Positions 47,028 to 55,258 of a stretch of 64,000 bases of DNA are shown here, piece after piece. The notes beneath the pieces were generated by a model. That model saw only the letters and a list, made by a program, of their open reading frames with translations. It had not been told where the DNA came from and searched no databases. The first letter of the stretch is position 1; each line of letters opens with the position of its first letter. The position numbers were made by a program, and so were the translations under genes. The stretch spans positions 3,793,001-3,857,000 of the forward strand of contig NZ_JBBOXF010000001.1 of assembly GCF_038007465.1 (NCBI RefSeq), in the 5' to 3' direction. Source of the stretch: Sporosarcina sp. FSL K6-1508. Lineage in GTDB: Bacteria; Bacillota; Bacilli; Bacillales_A; Planococcaceae.

Positions 47028-47750
47028 TTGGATAATCTATTTTTATTCATCGCTGTTGTATCAATACCTACAGCTTTTGTTTTCGCAGGAATTGCAGTTG
47101 TAAACTACATTCGAAAAAACAAGGAAAAAGGAAAGAAGTCATTAAAAATTTCAGGAATCTCTTTAGTTGTCACGATAGTAGCTTTTATCGCATTTGGAGT
47201 GATAAGTGACAACAAAGAACCAGAAAAAGTCGAGGTATCAGGACCGGCAAAAGAAGTTGTTGATAAGGTTGAAAAAGAACCTGAATTGACAGTAGAAGAA
47301 AATGCAACAGAGGAAAAAGAAGAGGACGGAAGCGCGGATCCGAAATCACAAATAGAAAACATTGTTTCAGATAAGCTTAAGGGTAAAACAAATACAGATA
47401 AAGAACGCATCGTAAGCGTTGAAAAAGTATCGGGAGAAAATGAACCGCTATATTTTGTCGTCACATTGAATTCCAGCGAAAATCTTACAACAGATATGAC
47501 AAAACGGACAATGTGGTTAGATTCTAAAGACATACTGGAACCTATCTCGAAGATTGAAAACATGGGGAAAATCATCTTGCATTGGCAATTACCGCTTACC
47601 GATACACTTGGTAATGTTGACGATGTAAGAGTAATGACTATAAATCTCGAGAAGAAAATCTTGGATGAAATCAATTGGGAAAACTTTGATGTTGCAAACT
47701 TTGCAGTTATTTCAGAATCCTACTTTGAACATCCAGCATTTAAGAAGTAA
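47028..47750 (+). CDS. membrane-anchored protein sharing a domain with P1
   Basis: 240 residues from TTG behind AGGAGG. Two N-terminal membrane helices (about 5-25 and 45-65), an acidic stalk, then the same 139-residue domain as the P1 protein at 34448-35191 (D-P-K-S-Q-I-E to E-H-P-A-F-K-K), about 64% identical by eye and ungapped. The anchors differ, so the domain has been joined to different membrane parts. It follows a regulator gene in both prophages. Function unknown. Confidence 0.72.
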   Translation: MDNLFLFIAVVSIPTAFVFAGIAVVNYIRKNKEKGKKSLKISGISLVVTIVAFIAFGVISDNKEPEKVEVSGPAKEVVDKVEKEPELTVEENATEEKEEDGSADPKSQIENIVSDKLKGKTNTDKERIVSVEKVSGENEPLYFVVTLNSSENLTTDMTKRTMWLDSKDILEPISKIENMGKIILHWQLPLTDTLGNVDDVRVMTINLEKKILDEINWENFDVANFAVISESYFEHPAFKK

Positions 47751-47784
47751 TTATTTCACCTTTCTTATTTAACTACTGAATAAA

Positions 47785-47834
47785 CAAAAAAAGCGGCCCA
47801 TCCACAATGTAATCTGCGGATGGGCCGCTTTTTT
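47785..47834. terminator. bidirectional terminator
   Basis: GCGGCCCATCC (47793-47803) and GGATGGGCCGC (47818-47828) are perfect 11-bp arms flanked by A-run and T-run. It ends both the plus-strand lysogeny genes and the minus-strand lysis genes. Confidence 0.92.
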
Positions 47835-47842
47835 CTTTAGTC

Positions 47843-48541
47843 TTATTTATTTACCGCAACAGTATATTTAACCGCTAACCCCAATACATCCGCGTCTGTG
47901 AGTATATTATTTTCTAGCTTGTCAGTCCATGATGTATGAGCCCCTGCCTTCACAGCTGCATCTACAATGATTTGACGATGCGCTTTACTCACTAAAGAGG
48001 TTTCTGTTTCCTTTTTTAAAGTCGGGCTTGAAAACTTCAATTTCTCATCCTCCTTTTTGATGGGCGTCTGTGTGTCTGCAACCACGGTTCCCCCCTTCCC
48101 TAACCTAGCTCGAACTATCGTCATATTAATGCCTGGGCATGATGTAGATGTGCCACTGAACTCGTTATGACCTAATACGTCTGCAACAGGTAATCCGAAA
48201 CGTTTCATGGCAAGTTTACACCGTTCATCAAACGTTTTTTCTTGCGCGTCTGTAAAGGATCCGTCGCCAACAACACAGATATGGTAAGTATTCGTATTAT
48301 GGTTACCAATCCCGTTAGTAATTTCAACAGGATCATAACAAAGTTGTACGTCACCATTTCGCAGAATGATTTCGTGATAACCACCCGTTCCCCAACCTTT
48401 TGTTTTATTCCAGTATGGCCAGAATGCTTCCCAGCTACCTGTTGGCGTAGCAGAGTGATGACGGGCAATCTTTTTAATGGCTGATTCTTTCCTGGTTCCG
48501 TTAGTCCGAGGTGTTACGTTTCGAATATCGATGACAACCAT
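47843..48541 (-). CDS. N-acetylmuramoyl-L-alanine amidase (endolysin)
   Basis: 232 residues from MVVIDIRNVTPRTNGTRKES (ATG overlaps the holin stop, TAATG). Amidase_2/PGRP fold with zinc ligands in A-R-H-H-S-A-T and H-N-E-F-S-G-T-S-T-S-C-P-G. The C-terminal 70 residues are a wall-binding segment. It cuts cell-wall peptides at lysis. Confidence 0.93.
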   Translation of the reverse strand: MVVIDIRNVTPRTNGTRKESAIKKIARHHSATPTGSWEAFWPYWNKTKGWGTGGYHEIILRNGDVQLCYDPVEITNGIGNHNTNTYHICVVGDGSFTDAQEKTFDERCKLAMKRFGLPVADVLGHNEFSGTSTSCPGINMTIVRARLGKGGTVVADTQTPIKKEDEKLKFSSPTLKKETETSLVSKAHRQIIVDAAVKAGAHTSWTDKLENNILTDADVLGLAVKYTVAVNK

Positions 48542-48792
48542 TATTTCAACCCCCGATGTTTCAGCAAACGTTCCTGTTCCTTTGCTCGCTTCCTTACTAG
48601 ATACGTATTCTTCCACACGCCATAGATAATGAGAAAGAACGGTACGGCCGCAATGAGCACGACAACGAAAGCGTCAATTGACTCCTGGTTAAACCATTCA
48701 AATTTCACGTTAAGTGTACCCAAAAATAAAAGGACAGCTGATAGCCATCCCCCGAATAGCGCTATATTTTGTTTTAGTTTGTCATCCATCAT
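48541..48792 (-). CDS. holin, phi-LC3-like
   Basis: 83 residues, two membrane helices (about 10-28 and 42-60), basic C-terminus (K-R-A-K-E-Q-E-R). Releases or activates the endolysin. XhlA-holin-amidase order as in PBSX xhlA-xhlB-xlyA. Confidence 0.88.
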   Translation of the reverse strand: MMDDKLKQNIALFGGWLSAVLLFLGTLNVKFEWFNQESIDAFVVVLIAAVPFFLIIYGVWKNTYLVRKRAKEQERLLKHRGLK

Positions 48793-48802
48793 AATTCCCC
48801 CA

Positions 48803-49198
48803 TTACTTTAATATTTGAAGTAAACCTGCAATGCCTGCAAGTATTCCACCTGTTCCGGCAAACGCACCTACAATACCCAACACAATTTTTTCCCGTGTCG
48901 AAAATCGTTTCAATGTGATTCGCTCATCTCTGTGGATGACATCACGCTGTGTCGCCAAGCGTTCGTTATCAGACGCAAAATAGTGGTCTACAAACTTGTT
49001 AAGGATACCACGTGTCTCCTGCCCATCTTTCATAACGGTGAGTTCTAAATTAGTTTGGGAAGACTTGATTTCCTGCACTTGATTATTAAAATCCATCTGC
49101 GCCTTTTCAACCTTTTCCAACCGCGGCAAAATGTCGTGGTGTATAAGTTGGTCATGTCTTTCGAGCATCGTAAGTTCCTCCTCTGGTTTATTCATCAT
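48803..49198 (-). CDS. xhlA: XhlA-like lysis protein
   Basis: 131 residues: coiled coil (L-P-R-L-E-K-V-E-K-A-Q) and one C-terminal membrane helix (I-V-L-G-I-V-G-A-F-A-G-T). Haemolysin XhlA family, acts with the holin. ATG at 49198 or 49195 behind GGGGTGA. Confidence 0.85.
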   Translation of the reverse strand: MMNKPEEELTMLERHDQLIHHDILPRLEKVEKAQMDFNNQVQEIKSSQTNLELTVMKDGQETRGILNKFVDHYFASDNERLATQRDVIHRDERITLKRFSTREKIVLGIVGAFAGTGGILAGIAGLLQILK

Positions 49199-49227
49199 TC
49201 ACCCCACATCCCTATTTCTCTTTAGAT

Positions 49228-49259
49228 AAAATAAAAAGAACGCCCGGTGTGGACGTTCT
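49228..49259 (-). terminator. terminator separating cargo genes from lysis genes
   Basis: AGAACGTCC-ACACC-GGGCGTTCT, 9 bp with one T-G pair, then TTTTTATTTTATC on the minus strand. Confidence 0.85.
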
Positions 49260-49263
49260 GCCA

Positions 49264-49728
49264 TTATTTCTCCCCTATGTCAATACCCTTGCTCTTCAAA
49301 TATACTTTTACGCCCGACCAAAACATTCTACTTAGGCCAGCTAATTTATCTATTGCTTCAGCGTCATCAAAGGTCTGTGTGATTTTCTCCATCACTTTTC
49401 GATACATGCCGTCAGCTTCTTCTGGAGTTTTGGCAGTCCCTATAGACTGTATTTCAAATAGTACGGCAAGCATAGCTTCTTGATTAACATTACTTGTTTG
49501 CAAAAGAGTTATTAATTGAGCAATATCTCCCGTATTACGTTCTATTCTCTTTAGAGTTTCCAGAGTTTCTTCTCCATATAGTCTCTGTTGTAGCTTTTCA
49601 TTGGTTTCCAATTCTTCTTTTTCCTTTTGGTACTGTTTGAATTGTCCAATCATATCTTTTTGAATTCTAATGCCACGATCAATTCTAGGGCTTATTGGTG
49701 GCATTCTAGATAAGATATCATCCTTCAT
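49264..49728 (-). CDS. coiled-coil cargo protein, P2
   Basis: 154 residues: MKDDILSRMPPISPRIDRGI, a long coiled coil (about 25-80), then helices to Y-L-K-S-K-G-I-D. No membrane segment. It lies with the membrane gene upstream in an AT-rich insert between tail and lysis genes, ended by its own terminator. Not recognised; its leader has a 7-bp inverted repeat CCTCTCT/AGAGAGG. Confidence 0.6.
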   Translation of the reverse strand: MKDDILSRMPPISPRIDRGIRIQKDMIGQFKQYQKEKEELETNEKLQQRLYGEETLETLKRIERNTGDIAQLITLLQTSNVNQEAMLAVLFEIQSIGTAKTPEEADGMYRKVMEKITQTFDDAEAIDKLAGLSRMFWSGVKVYLKSKGIDIGEK

Positions 49729-49855
49729 AGTATCCCATCCTCTCTATCTCCCACAATTCGACAGAGAGGATAAGGAATCCTTTATTTCCTTTACGACGCA
49801 TAATGTTCCGAATGTGCGACAGTTAGATCAACCTACGACCATATTAAATAATTTA

Positions 49856-50383
49856 TTAATTTTCACTGTTACTTTGCACCCGAATAATTTTATTATCAAG
49901 GTCATTTACATCTGGTAATGTTAAATATAATTCTTTTTTCTTCAAAATTACTCCACCACTTTTGGTTACCTTGAGTATTCTCCAATACTCTTCTTTTTCA
50001 TCGTTGATTCTCACTTCATATTTAGGATAAAACTTCGTCAACGTGAAAATAAAGTGAATAATAAATAAAACAAATATACATATGATGGTAAAAAACAACG
50101 ATACGACTATAACTAAAAGAATTGAAAAGAAAAGACCATTTTCATCTTTCATTTCTACTAACTGTTCCGCTGTCACCACCGAGGTAACAAGTACAAATAA
50201 GATAAATATTAAAAAGCTTGATATTATCCTATCCCTACCTCTATAGGTTAGACTCTTTTCAATATCAGTTTTTGTTATAATATCATAAATTATATGCACA
50301 GCAGAGTAGATTATCGAGATTATAAAAATCAATCCCGATATCTCCACCCAGTTACCATTAACCACTTCATTCAAAGCGTCCAT
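49856..50383 (-). CDS. three-helix membrane cargo protein, P2
   Basis: 175 residues. Membrane helices about 14-34, 50-66 and 84-115, then a beta-rich cytosolic end (Y-E-V-R-I-N-D-E-K-E). GGGAGGGG precedes the start. AT-rich compared with tail genes. Possibly an exclusion or defence membrane protein with the coiled-coil partner; not recognised. Confidence 0.58.
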   Translation of the reverse strand: MDALNEVVNGNWVEISGLIFIISIIYSAVHIIYDIITKTDIEKSLTYRGRDRIISSFLIFILFVLVTSVVTAEQLVEMKDENGLFFSILLVIVVSLFFTIICIFVLFIIHFIFTLTKFYPKYEVRINDEKEEYWRILKVTKSGGVILKKKELYLTLPDVNDLDNKIIRVQSNSEN

Positions 50384-50436
50384 AATGAATCCCCTCCCTA
50401 CCGACTGTATCGGTGTAAAAGGAGGAATTTCAAACC

Positions 50437-50465
50437 ATAAAAAATAACGCTAGCTTATGCTGCGT
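50437..50465 (-). terminator. terminator at the end of the P2 tail operon
   Basis: ACGC-AGC-ATAA-GCT-A-GCGT with one bulge, then TATTTTTT on the minus strand. Confidence 0.55.
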
Positions 50466-50607
50466 CAACATCGTAACCTGATTGTTTTAATTTCTTGCCA
50501 ACTTCATCACGTAGATTAGATAGATTTGGGACCATTTCAAATGGATAAACATCGGACATCACCGCATTTTACCAAGTGCGCACTGTGATACTATTCTCAT
50601 TAAACAT
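50455..50607 (-). pseudogene. small tail-region gene with in-frame stop
   Basis: Frame M-F-N-E-N-S-I-T-V-R-T-W then TAA, then N-A-V-M-S-D-V-Y-P-F-E-M-V-P-N-L continuing to D-V-D-A-A and stop. It parallels the intact neighbour (M-F-T-V-N-S-I-V-A-K-T-W-A-D-A-V). The stop is at codon 13 of 51. Either a broken copy or a restart at the downstream ATG, which has no good ribosome site. Confidence 0.7.
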
Positions 50608-50743
50608 CTGATTCACCGCTCTCCACAATTTGAGTAACGACAGCAATAAGGTTAGAAAGAACAGGCACTTCTTCAATTCTCTTGTCCCCTTTTTTTACTG
50701 CATCCGCCCATGTTTTTGCGACTATACTATTTACTGTAAACAT
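50600..50743 (-). CDS. CD1375-like small tail-region protein
   Basis: 47 residues MFTVNSIVAKTWADAVKKGD then R-I-E-E-V-P. The G-x-R-x-I-E-E-V-P pattern is common in small proteins after tail fibres. TAAATG links it to the upstream gene. Role unknown. Confidence 0.68.
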   Translation of the reverse strand: MFTVNSIVAKTWADAVKKGDKRIEEVPVLSNLIAVVTQIVESGESDV

Positions 50744-51061
50744 TTACATACCTCCCATTGCGATTGCCATAGATAATTCCATAATGGCGTTTTTCAGGTC
50801 TTCACGTAATTTTTCTATATCGTTCTTTTCTTGCGTCTGTGGACTGTTTTGAACAATAATTTCTTTCGCGATTTCATAGTCATCGAATGATAATTCCTGC
50901 AAATCACTGTGCGGCTCGTAATTATCTTGTCTCGTCGAGATGACACAGACTTCGTTTTCAAAGTCGTAATGCTGGCTTCCTGGGATGAATAAATCGACAT
51001 CTAATCCTTTGTAATTTGCTGCACCTTCGATTAAAAAATCTGTTATTCTAACATATTTCAT
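50744..51061 (-). CDS. hypothetical tail-region protein, 105 residues
   Basis: MKYVRITDFLIEGAANYKGL behind GAGGAGTGGG. Alpha-beta start and coiled end (I-E-K-L-R-E-D-L-K-N). It overlaps no domain I know. Likely fibre-associated or a fibre chaperone by position. Confidence 0.6.
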   Translation of the reverse strand: MKYVRITDFLIEGAANYKGLDVDLFIPGSQHYDFENEVCVISTRQDNYEPHSDLQELSFDDYEIAKEIIVQNSPQTQEKNDIEKLREDLKNAIMELSMAIAMGGM

Positions 51062-51072
51062 TTTCCCACTCC

Positions 51073-52203
51073 TCAATCTTCCAATTGTCCGAAACATTCT
51101 ATCATAGCGAATAATCCGTTGAAAATTATCTTTTTTACAGTCGTAGAGCCAATTACTGGCGTGATTTGATATTCGGATTCATTGGTGAATATTATCATTA
51201 ATTCATCTTGTTCATCATTCTTTTTAAAAGCGATACGACTTATCCCTCCAACGTTTAAAGTGTTTTGAATAATATATTCTAAGAATGTAAAATTGTCGTT
51301 ATATCTTAAAATCTGAGCACTGGTAAGTGTTTTAGAATACACTTTATCACTAGCTATCCAATGACCAGTATTATGCGCTGTTGGTGGCGGATTATGACCA
51401 AACATTTTAAACAATGTTCCATTCTCTCTGAATAAACCAGTCAAATTATTTCCGGCTCTATCAGTACTGATTACAACACCCTCCGAACTATAAGAAACAA
51501 CTTGGTACCAAGTGTTAAATTGAGCGCTAATTATGTTGGAAAAGTCATAAGTATAGAGAAGTGTGCCAGTCTTGTGCTCGTATTTAAAAATACTTTTATT
51601 AAGTATCCTGTAAGACACACCATCTTCAAAAGATGATTGAAACTTATCTGCCTTAATTATTTTGTCGGCAACATTACTTACTCCCCTCCCTTCACCCTGT
51701 AAGATAAAAGACGTACCATTATACCTGAGGGTGTAAACCGCTCCTGCCTTTAAATCCTTAACGACCGTATTGTCAGATTTTAAAATGGATTTAGCTCCCA
51801 ATCCATTCACATTCAATGTGCAGTTACCTGTTGCATTGCTACCTATTTTAATCACAACACCCATTCCTTCTACAAGTGCAGGTGGAGCATTAGTTAGCGT
51901 TAAATTGTAAGCATTTACTCCAGTGGTCGATCCATATCCCGGATGTTTCACATAATCTGTGACATGCGATTTCAAAGCTTTCGGTGTCACCGCTAAAGTC
52001 TCACTGTCACTATTCGTATTATTCGATAATTGTACGTGTCCTTTTTTCGTAGTTGACGCATCATCCGCCAAATGCGTCGTAAGACCATCCTCTGCATTTC
52101 CTACCGCTTCATCTAAAACATCCATGTTCTCATTCAAATCCGATATGTTAACGTAATCCGTCAAGTCGGGTTTATTCAAACCCAGTTTTGCTGTCTTTTG
52201 CAA
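51073..52203 (-). CDS. tail fibre protein, P2
   Basis: 376 residues. N-terminal attachment (L-G-L-N-K-P-D-L-T-D-Y-V-N), then K-G-H-V-Q-L-S-N-N-T repeat region of fibres, and a C-terminal receptor part unlike anything recalled. Determines host binding. Start two bases after the DUF2313 stop. Confidence 0.82.
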   Translation of the reverse strand: MQKTAKLGLNKPDLTDYVNISDLNENMDVLDEAVGNAEDGLTTHLADDASTTKKGHVQLSNNTNSDSETLAVTPKALKSHVTDYVKHPGYGSTTGVNAYNLTLTNAPPALVEGMGVVIKIGSNATGNCTLNVNGLGAKSILKSDNTVVKDLKAGAVYTLRYNGTSFILQGEGRGVSNVADKIIKADKFQSSFEDGVSYRILNKSIFKYEHKTGTLLYTYDFSNIISAQFNTWYQVVSYSSEGVVISTDRAGNNLTGLFRENGTLFKMFGHNPPPTAHNTGHWIASDKVYSKTLTSAQILRYNDNFTFLEYIIQNTLNVGGISRIAFKKNDEQDELMIIFTNESEYQITPVIGSTTVKKIIFNGLFAMIECFGQLED

Positions 52204-52204
52204 A

Positions 52205-53020
52205 TTAAATCACTCCTTCCCATACCCTTAAATCGTTCCATGTTTTACCCGCTACACTACCCCACGTCTGATTAACTAAATCTTCCCACGGTGCAAACGT
52301 GAAAATATACGTCAATCCTAGATGTGCGGGAATAATAATATCCAACGCCTTTTTCAACCCTGTCATATTGTTAGGTACACCGCGTGTGCCGATAAATCTA
52401 ATTTCGTAAACACCATCGACACTTGTGGGAGCAACCTCAACCACACCGTTTGAATATGCTCCCGCAACTCGCTTGATTGTTTCTTCCGTGGTTTGATCAA
52501 ATGCGGAAATAAACCTTGAAATAATCTGTTCTCTACGCTGGTCGTAACGTAAATTATTCACCGTTTCAATCGCTAAATCACGTTCAAAGATAGGAAGTGA
52601 TTCAATAGCGGTGTCTAGGAACATATTCCGTTTAGCTACTGATAAACGTTGTTCAATATTCCTGAACTCTCTATCAGCAGCAGTCAAAATCTGAATGAAT
52701 GTACCGGATTTGCGTTCGTACAGTGGTAGATGCTTCAACATTTCAGTCTTGTAATCTCGTTCAGAAACTACAATACTCACAATCATTTCTGTTTTTGTTT
52801 GCATGATTACAGGTGACTGTACGACTTTAACGCCTTGTGCTTTTAATGAGGTAATTACTTCATTAATCACACCTGAATATTCAACTGCTATACCTTGTAC
52901 ACTTTGCTCTGTTTCGGTTTCCATTAACGCTAGCCGAAAACATTCCCATTGGTGGGGTGTTAAGTCGCCCCATGCGGAGGAAACTATTTGTCCCCACTGT
53001 GAATTTTGAATAGCGTTCAT
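52205..53020 (-). CDS. baseplate wedge protein (DUF2313, XkdU/YmfQ-like)
   Basis: 271 residues. L-P-L-Y-E-R-K-S-G-T-F, R-D-L-A-I-E-T-V-N-N-L-R-Y-D and the C-terminal H-L-G-L-T-Y-I-F-T fit DUF2313, which connects the baseplate to fibres. The first 110 residues are an extension with a separate small domain. Confidence 0.85.
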   Translation of the reverse strand: MNAIQNSQWGQIVSSAWGDLTPHQWECFRLALMETETEQSVQGIAVEYSGVINEVITSLKAQGVKVVQSPVIMQTKTEMIVSIVVSERDYKTEMLKHLPLYERKSGTFIQILTAADREFRNIEQRLSVAKRNMFLDTAIESLPIFERDLAIETVNNLRYDQRREQIISRFISAFDQTTEETIKRVAGAYSNGVVEVAPTSVDGVYEIRFIGTRGVPNNMTGLKKALDIIIPAHLGLTYIFTFAPWEDLVNQTWGSVAGKTWNDLRVWEGVI

Positions 53021-53028
53021 TTACTCAC

Positions 53029-53376
53029 CTACTTTAATCTGATTATCAGATAGTTTTTAGGTACTTTATACTGGCTAGAAACGTCAATCGTTTTAATAAA
53101 CTCAGCGGGTGATTTAAATAATTGATTACCTACCGTCAACGCATCATAGACTGCTATTTGTGTGATGTCGCCCCATAGACTAGTAGCGATTGGGAATAGG
53201 ATATCAACTTCATTCGTTGTTTGACCGTCCACAGGTGCGGTAAATGTTGCGGATTGCCTTGTGTAACCTACACTGACAACCTCTGTTTCACCTGCAAATA
53301 ATGCAACGTAGACAGGCGTAGTCCGTAGGTTATCGGTCAAAACTTTATTCTTTAAATACACGCTCATATGATTCAT
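53029..53376 (-). CDS. small baseplate/fibre protein, P2
   Basis: 115 residues with GGGAGGTATAAACGA before ATG. T-T-P-V-Y-V-A-L-F and I-T-Q-I-A-V-Y-D-A resemble small fibre-network proteins. Inserted between baseplate J and DUF2313 genes, where PBSX has none. Confidence 0.55.
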   Translation of the reverse strand: MNHMSVYLKNKVLTDNLRTTPVYVALFAGETEVVSVGYTRQSATFTAPVDGQTTNEVDILFPIATSLWGDITQIAVYDALTVGNQLFKSPAEFIKTIDVSSQYKVPKNYLIIRLK

Positions 53377-54413
53377 TCGTTTATACCTCCCATAATTGCC
53401 ACTTCTTCATTGCCAATCGGAATATTTGCAGTACCTAGATTGACGAGTAAGTTTTGATAATCTTGTACGCCCTCACTCGCAATGATTTCTGCACCAATTC
53501 TTGCATAACTGACAAACGTTGTTTTGAAAGCTAGTAAATTTAAATAGTCTGATACGTTCTTTTTGATCGTTGCGATTACGATAGGTTCAAGATAGTCAGG
53601 TAACAACGTTAATGCGACAGATATATTAACAGGAACACCAGTAGCACTTACCACCGTTACATCAGCCCCGAATGGTCGTTCTGTCTCAATATGGTCAAAC
53701 ACTTTCAATCGTAATTCATCGTCTGCAACCTGTTGATTACTGTCAATTATCACAACCTTTACAGTTAGTGGACCTGCCCACCTAGGAAGCACACGAACGC
53801 CACCAACTCCCACAACCTCTTTCGCCCATTGTTCGTAGTGAAATTTGTTTCCTGCTTTACCTGGACGTTGTAGTTTATCAAAATAGCGTTGCGTTAGATC
53901 TTCATCCGTTTCGGCTTCAAAACCGTTTGTTACTGGATTGGGATTGTATACGTCCACTAGCCCACTGATTGAAACAGGGAATCTGTTAATAGAATTGGTG
54001 GGGACATTTCCGATTACACCGAACGATTCAGCCTGTACCGATACCGTAACGCTACCCGATGTAGGCATCACCGCATCATCTAATACCGTGAAGTTTAATG
54101 AGTCAGTACCAACTAACATCCCTTTAGATATAACCGAACCTTCTGCTCCTGAAATAATAACCGTGGTGACTGACTTCGTTGCCAGTTTACGACTAATGCC
54201 AGTACGTGTGTAAACGAACCGCGAAAGTTCATCACCTTCAAGATTCTCGATGTCTATCAAGCTCTCGACATATTCTATTTCTTCTTGTAATATTGATGCT
54301 TCAATCGCTATCGCCATATTCGCATCCCAGATGAAATTGCCTGTGGACTTGTCCTGCTCGTCGTCCGTGTTATACATCATTCTTTCATGTATCTGTTGTT
54401 CGGTTTCAACCAT
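53373..54413 (-). CDS. baseplate J protein (XkdT-like)
   Basis: 346 residues. V-I-S-K-G-M-L-V-G-T, G-N-V-P-T-N-S-I-N and D-E-D-L-T-Q-R-Y-F-D are Baseplate_J marks. Wedge core of contractile tails. Overlaps next start by 4 nt. Confidence 0.92.
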   Translation of the reverse strand: MVETEQQIHERMMYNTDDEQDKSTGNFIWDANMAIAIEASILQEEIEYVESLIDIENLEGDELSRFVYTRTGISRKLATKSVTTVIISGAEGSVISKGMLVGTDSLNFTVLDDAVMPTSGSVTVSVQAESFGVIGNVPTNSINRFPVSISGLVDVYNPNPVTNGFEAETDEDLTQRYFDKLQRPGKAGNKFHYEQWAKEVVGVGGVRVLPRWAGPLTVKVVIIDSNQQVADDELRLKVFDHIETERPFGADVTVVSATGVPVNISVALTLLPDYLEPIVIATIKKNVSDYLNLLAFKTTFVSYARIGAEIIASEGVQDYQNLLVNLGTANIPIGNEEVAIMGGINE

Positions 54414-54854
54414 TTAAATACTCACCTCCATGTCAAACGTGTTGTACATAGGTGATATGACTTTAAAGTTTATCCGCATCCATTTCCCATCACGCTCAAA
54501 CTGCCAACCTTCCAGTCTGTTAATGTACGGACTAAGCAGCAGGGATTCAGTCACTTCTCTTGCGATTTCTGCTTCAATATAAGCGCGTGGTAAAGATGAA
54601 CCAATTAGTGATTCAATGCTAGTACCATAAACGGTTTCCTCATAGATTCTAAAACGGAAACTCTCAGTCTTCATGATTTTCAATATCCACATTTTCAATG
54701 AATCTAATTCGAATAACTCCACTAGCTTTCCACCCCGCATAACAAAATCGCCTTTGTCAAAATCATAGAGAAATGTTTTACCGATGGGTTCCAATTCTTC
54801 TTCAAATTCTACTTCGCCAAACTCTAATTCCGTGATTTCTGGTAGGTTACTCAT
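54414..54854 (-). CDS. DUF2634 baseplate protein (XkdS-like)
   Basis: 146 residues. F-L-Y-D-F-D-K-G-D-F-V and Y-G-T-S-I-E-S-L-I-G fit DUF2634, the gp25-like wedge protein. Order DUF2577-DUF2634-baseplate J as in PBSX. Confidence 0.88.
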   Translation of the reverse strand: MSNLPEITELEFGEVEFEEELEPIGKTFLYDFDKGDFVMRGGKLVELFELDSLKMWILKIMKTESFRFRIYEETVYGTSIESLIGSSLPRAYIEAEIAREVTESLLLSPYINRLEGWQFERDGKWMRINFKVISPMYNTFDMEVSI

Positions 54855-55258
54855 TCAAACTTCACCGCCTTGTCAATCACATAATACATTTGACTATCCA
54901 TTACAGGTATCACGATAACCTCATCACCTATTGCTAGCGTGTCCGTCCACTGCATAAGGGTATCGACTTCTAATAGTTCAATCCCATGATTATGCGAACC
55001 AGCATTCATACCACCATCATTTTCTGTCGTGGTTAGCCCACAATCAGTATCGGTAAACTTAATCTTTCGTTCATATCCAGAAATTAAGTTAGATGCGAAT
55101 ATCAATTGTGTTTTATCAGGCGCAATCTTCGGACTTAACCGAATCACTGGATTAGGAGGTAGCGCTTCGACTATTCCAGTTGTGATTGAAGGCATTGTTT
55201 TGTTTTCATTGTTTTTAAACAACTTAGCCAGTTCCGTCAACCCATCTTTTTCAGCCAT
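54851..55258 (-). CDS. DUF2577 baseplate protein (XkdR-like)
   Basis: 135 residues; L-A-K-L-F-K-N-N-E-N, L-R-L-S-P-K-type strand and G-D-E-V-I-V-I-P near the end fit DUF2577, an OB-fold spike-type protein. Overlaps both neighbours. Confidence 0.87.
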   Translation of the reverse strand: MAEKDGLTELAKLFKNNENKTMPSITTGIVEALPPNPVIRLSPKIAPDKTQLIFASNLISGYERKIKFTDTDCGLTTTENDGGMNAGSHNHGIELLEVDTLMQWTDTLAIGDEVIVIPVMDSQMYYVIDKAVKFE

